Of a stretch of DNA of 64,000 bases, positions 62,442-64,000 are shown piece by piece. The position numbers were made by a program, and so were the translations under genes. Under the pieces are notes generated by a model. The model did not search any database and was not told the origin of the DNA. It was given only the letters and a program-made list of their open reading frames with translations. Origin of the DNA: Nocardioides pinisoli (GTDB lineage: Bacteria > Actinomycetota > Actinomycetes > Propionibacteriales > Nocardioidaceae); contig NZ_JANARS010000001.1 in NCBI RefSeq assembly GCF_024199985.1, forward strand, positions 248,001 through 312,000, written 5' to 3'. Numbering within the stretch: the stretch's first letter is position 1; every line of letters begins with the position of its first letter.

Positions 62442-63794
62442 ATGCGACCCCTCCTGCCCGCCGGACTCGCCACCGGGCTGCTCGCCGCCACGCTGCTCAC
62501 CACGCCCGGCGCGCAGGCAGCCGCCGACACCTGCCAGGGGCGTACGGCGACGGTCGTCGGGGTGGGCCAGTACGGCCTGACCGGCACCGAGGGCAACGAC
62601 GTCATCGTGACCAATGGGTCGACCGGTGTGCAGGCCCTCGGCGGCAACGACTTCGTGTGCGTCACCGGCGGCCAGGTGTTCGGCGACGTGAGCGTCGACG
62701 CGGGAGCGGGCGACGACGTTGTAGACGCCTCGGCCGTCGTCGGTGGCGTCGACGTCGAGCTGGGCGCCGGGAGCGACACCTACACCGGGTCGGCGTACGA
62801 CGAGACGGTTCACGGCGGCAGCAACGGCTACGACGGCGGCCCGCGGGCCGACATCGAGCGGGACACCATCACCACCGGGCCCGGGGGCGACGACCGCGTG
62901 GTCTCCGGTTCCGACCGGACCGTGATCAACGCCGACGTGGTCGTGCTCGGTGCGGACGACGGTGTCGGCTTCGGCAACACCGTGGCGTGGACCGGGCCCG
63001 CGGGCGCGGGCTTCCGCCTCGACGGCGGGGGCGGTGCCGGCCTCGGGTTCGGCGTGGGTTCGGGCGACGTCCTCGTCGACGCCAGCAGCGGGACCCTGAG
63101 CCAGGACGGCACCCGCCAGCTGTATTGGACGGGCTTCGACCGCTACACCACCGGTGGCAGCGCGTCACGCACGCCGCGGTCGTTCACCTTCCTCGGCACG
63201 GACCGCGACGAGGAGCTCGACTTCCGCTTCCCCAACGCGGACAAGAGCCGCCACAACATCATCATGGGCGGCGGCGACGACGTCCTTTCCCTCGGCTACG
63301 ACGACAACGTCGGGCGCAAGGGCAGCTCGTACGCCGGCGGCCCTGGCACCGACCACGTCAACGCGTGGACGGGTCGGAGCCTCGACCTCGACCTGCGCTC
63401 GGGTCGCATGGTGACGAAGAAGTCCGGCCGCGCCGTCCGCAACCGCCTGACCGGCTTCGAGACCCAGCTCGTCGGCGCGAAGAAGCTCGTCCTCGAGGGC
63501 ACGAAGAAGGCCGACGATCTGCGGTTCTACGCCTGCAAGGCGACGGTGAAGGGTCGCGGCGGCGCCGACGACATCCGCCAGAGCCGCGGTGACGACTACT
63601 TCGAGGCCGGTCTGCGCTGCAACCCCCGGAGGTTCCGCCTCCTCGGTGGCGGCGGCAACGACACGATGCAGGGCAGCACGGACGACGACGTCCTGATCGG
63701 CGGTCCCGGCCGCGACACGATCAACGGCAACGGCGGTCGTGACCGGTGCAGCGGCGAGCGGCTGCGGAGCTGCGAGATCAAGCTGCGGCGCTGA
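62442..63794 (+). CDS. Secreted RTX-like (hemolysin-type calcium-binding) protein
   Basis: A 450-residue secreted protein with a signal peptide (MRPLLPAGLATGLLAATLLT, cleavage after QAA). RTX-like nonapeptides include GAGDDVVDA, GGGDDVLSL, GGGGNDTMQ and GGPGRDTING; the middle is degenerate. The C-terminus ends with a Cys pair (RCSGERLRSCEIKLRR), a cap found in many actinobacterial calcium-binding proteins. It is exported by the general pathway, not type I secretion, since it has an N-terminal signal. A paralogue follows 106 bp later. Confidence 0.9.
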   Translation: MRPLLPAGLATGLLAATLLTTPGAQAAADTCQGRTATVVGVGQYGLTGTEGNDVIVTNGSTGVQALGGNDFVCVTGGQVFGDVSVDAGAGDDVVDASAVVGGVDVELGAGSDTYTGSAYDETVHGGSNGYDGGPRADIERDTITTGPGGDDRVVSGSDRTVINADVVVLGADDGVGFGNTVAWTGPAGAGFRLDGGGGAGLGFGVGSGDVLVDASSGTLSQDGTRQLYWTGFDRYTTGGSASRTPRSFTFLGTDRDEELDFRFPNADKSRHNIIMGGGDDVLSLGYDDNVGRKGSSYAGGPGTDHVNAWTGRSLDLDLRSGRMVTKKSGRAVRNRLTGFETQLVGAKKLVLEGTKKADDLRFYACKATVKGRGGADDIRQSRGDDYFEAGLRCNPRRFRLLGGGGNDTMQGSTDDDVLIGGPGRDTINGNGGRDRCSGERLRSCEIKLRR

Positions 63795-63899
63795 CCGGCG
63801 GGCCGCGAGCCCTTGTCACCAGGAACACCCGCCCGGGAGGCAACCTCTGCGGCAGCGTCGACGTCTCCCAACGGACCCACCTCGACCGAAGGACCCCCT

Positions 63900-64000
63900 A
63901 TGCGACCGCACCTGCCCATCGGGCTCGCCACCGGCCTGATCGCCGCCACGCTCCTGAGCAACGCGCCGGCCCAGGCCGCGGCCGAGACGTGCCAGGGCCG
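63900..64000 (+). CDS. Second RTX-like paralogue, cut by window end
   Basis: Only 33 codons are visible: a signal peptide (MRPHLPIGLATGLIAATLLS) and AAAETCQGR, closely matching the first protein (AAADTCQGR). The 60-bp leader is also duplicated. This is a tandem gene duplication, and the remainder lies outside the window. Confidence 0.88.
   Translation, partial: MRPHLPIGLATGLIAATLLSNAPAQAAAETCQG

Overview
This 64 kb window is high-GC actinobacterial chromosome, most likely Nocardioides or another Nocardioidaceae genus. That placement is inferred from base composition, GTG and ATG starts, the furA-katG pair, the many small actinobacterial families and the dnaB setting. No rRNA, tRNA, CRISPR array, prophage or insertion sequence was found. 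Genes are dense and alternate strands often, as in an ordinary chromosomal segment.

Layout. 1-5148 (minus strand): a secreted subtilisin cut by the window edge, a secreted Ig-like protein and a MATE exporter. 5149-5696 is gene-free and holds DnaA-box-like sites ahead of dnaB (5697-7100). 7180-10484: a TetR regulator, then an envelope/stress run (TM-helix channel-like protein, PRC-barrel/DUF2382 protein, small membrane protein). 10584-14073: a HEAT-repeat/GT4 glycosyltransferase fusion and a GT1 glycosyltransferase. 14154-17204 (minus): a secreted zinc metalloprotease interrupted by an in-frame TAG. 17404-21450: MMPL exporter, histidine kinase and response regulator, with a perfect palindrome upstream. 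21535-26845: an ECF sigma factor, small proteins, a BLUF blue-light sensor, an aldo/keto reductase, an SDR and a GNAT enzyme. 26921-29722: furA-katG with its FurA operator.

29833-35003: MOSC protein, AGCS symporter, PAP2 phosphatase, lipoprotein hydrolase and an ECF sigma factor with a SnoaL-like tail. 35004-35487 is a non-coding array of six 83-bp hairpin repeats. 35578-40885: small proteins, an Asp-box secreted protein, and an overlapping operon of sigma factor, membrane-anchored partner and lipoprotein hydrolase. 40960-46162: a thioredoxin-reductase-like flavoprotein, a CPA1 antiporter with a C-terminal UBP-type zinc finger, and an ArsR-SRPBCC-DHFR-like operon with a palindromic operator. 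46322-57986: protein kinase, WYL regulator, permuted NlpC/P60 hydrolase, LysE exporter, ABC/FtsX pair, POT and ZIP transporters and DNA polymerase IV. 57988-64000: a class V aminotransferase, an AstE/ASPA-like enzyme, a DUF4353-type lipoprotein and a tandem pair of secreted Ca-binding-type proteins, the second cut by the window end.

Two window-wide signals stand out. First, at least 25 of about 61 genes have a (T/C)ANNNT box exactly 6 or 7 nt before the start codon, usually with no Shine-Dalgarno sequence. This implies leaderless transcription, and I used it to choose several starts. Second, several unrelated classes of long palindromic repeat sit between genes (26841-26903 and 50014-50076; 35021-35487; 42638-42704; 57561-57649). 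Some may be terminators and others REP-like elements.
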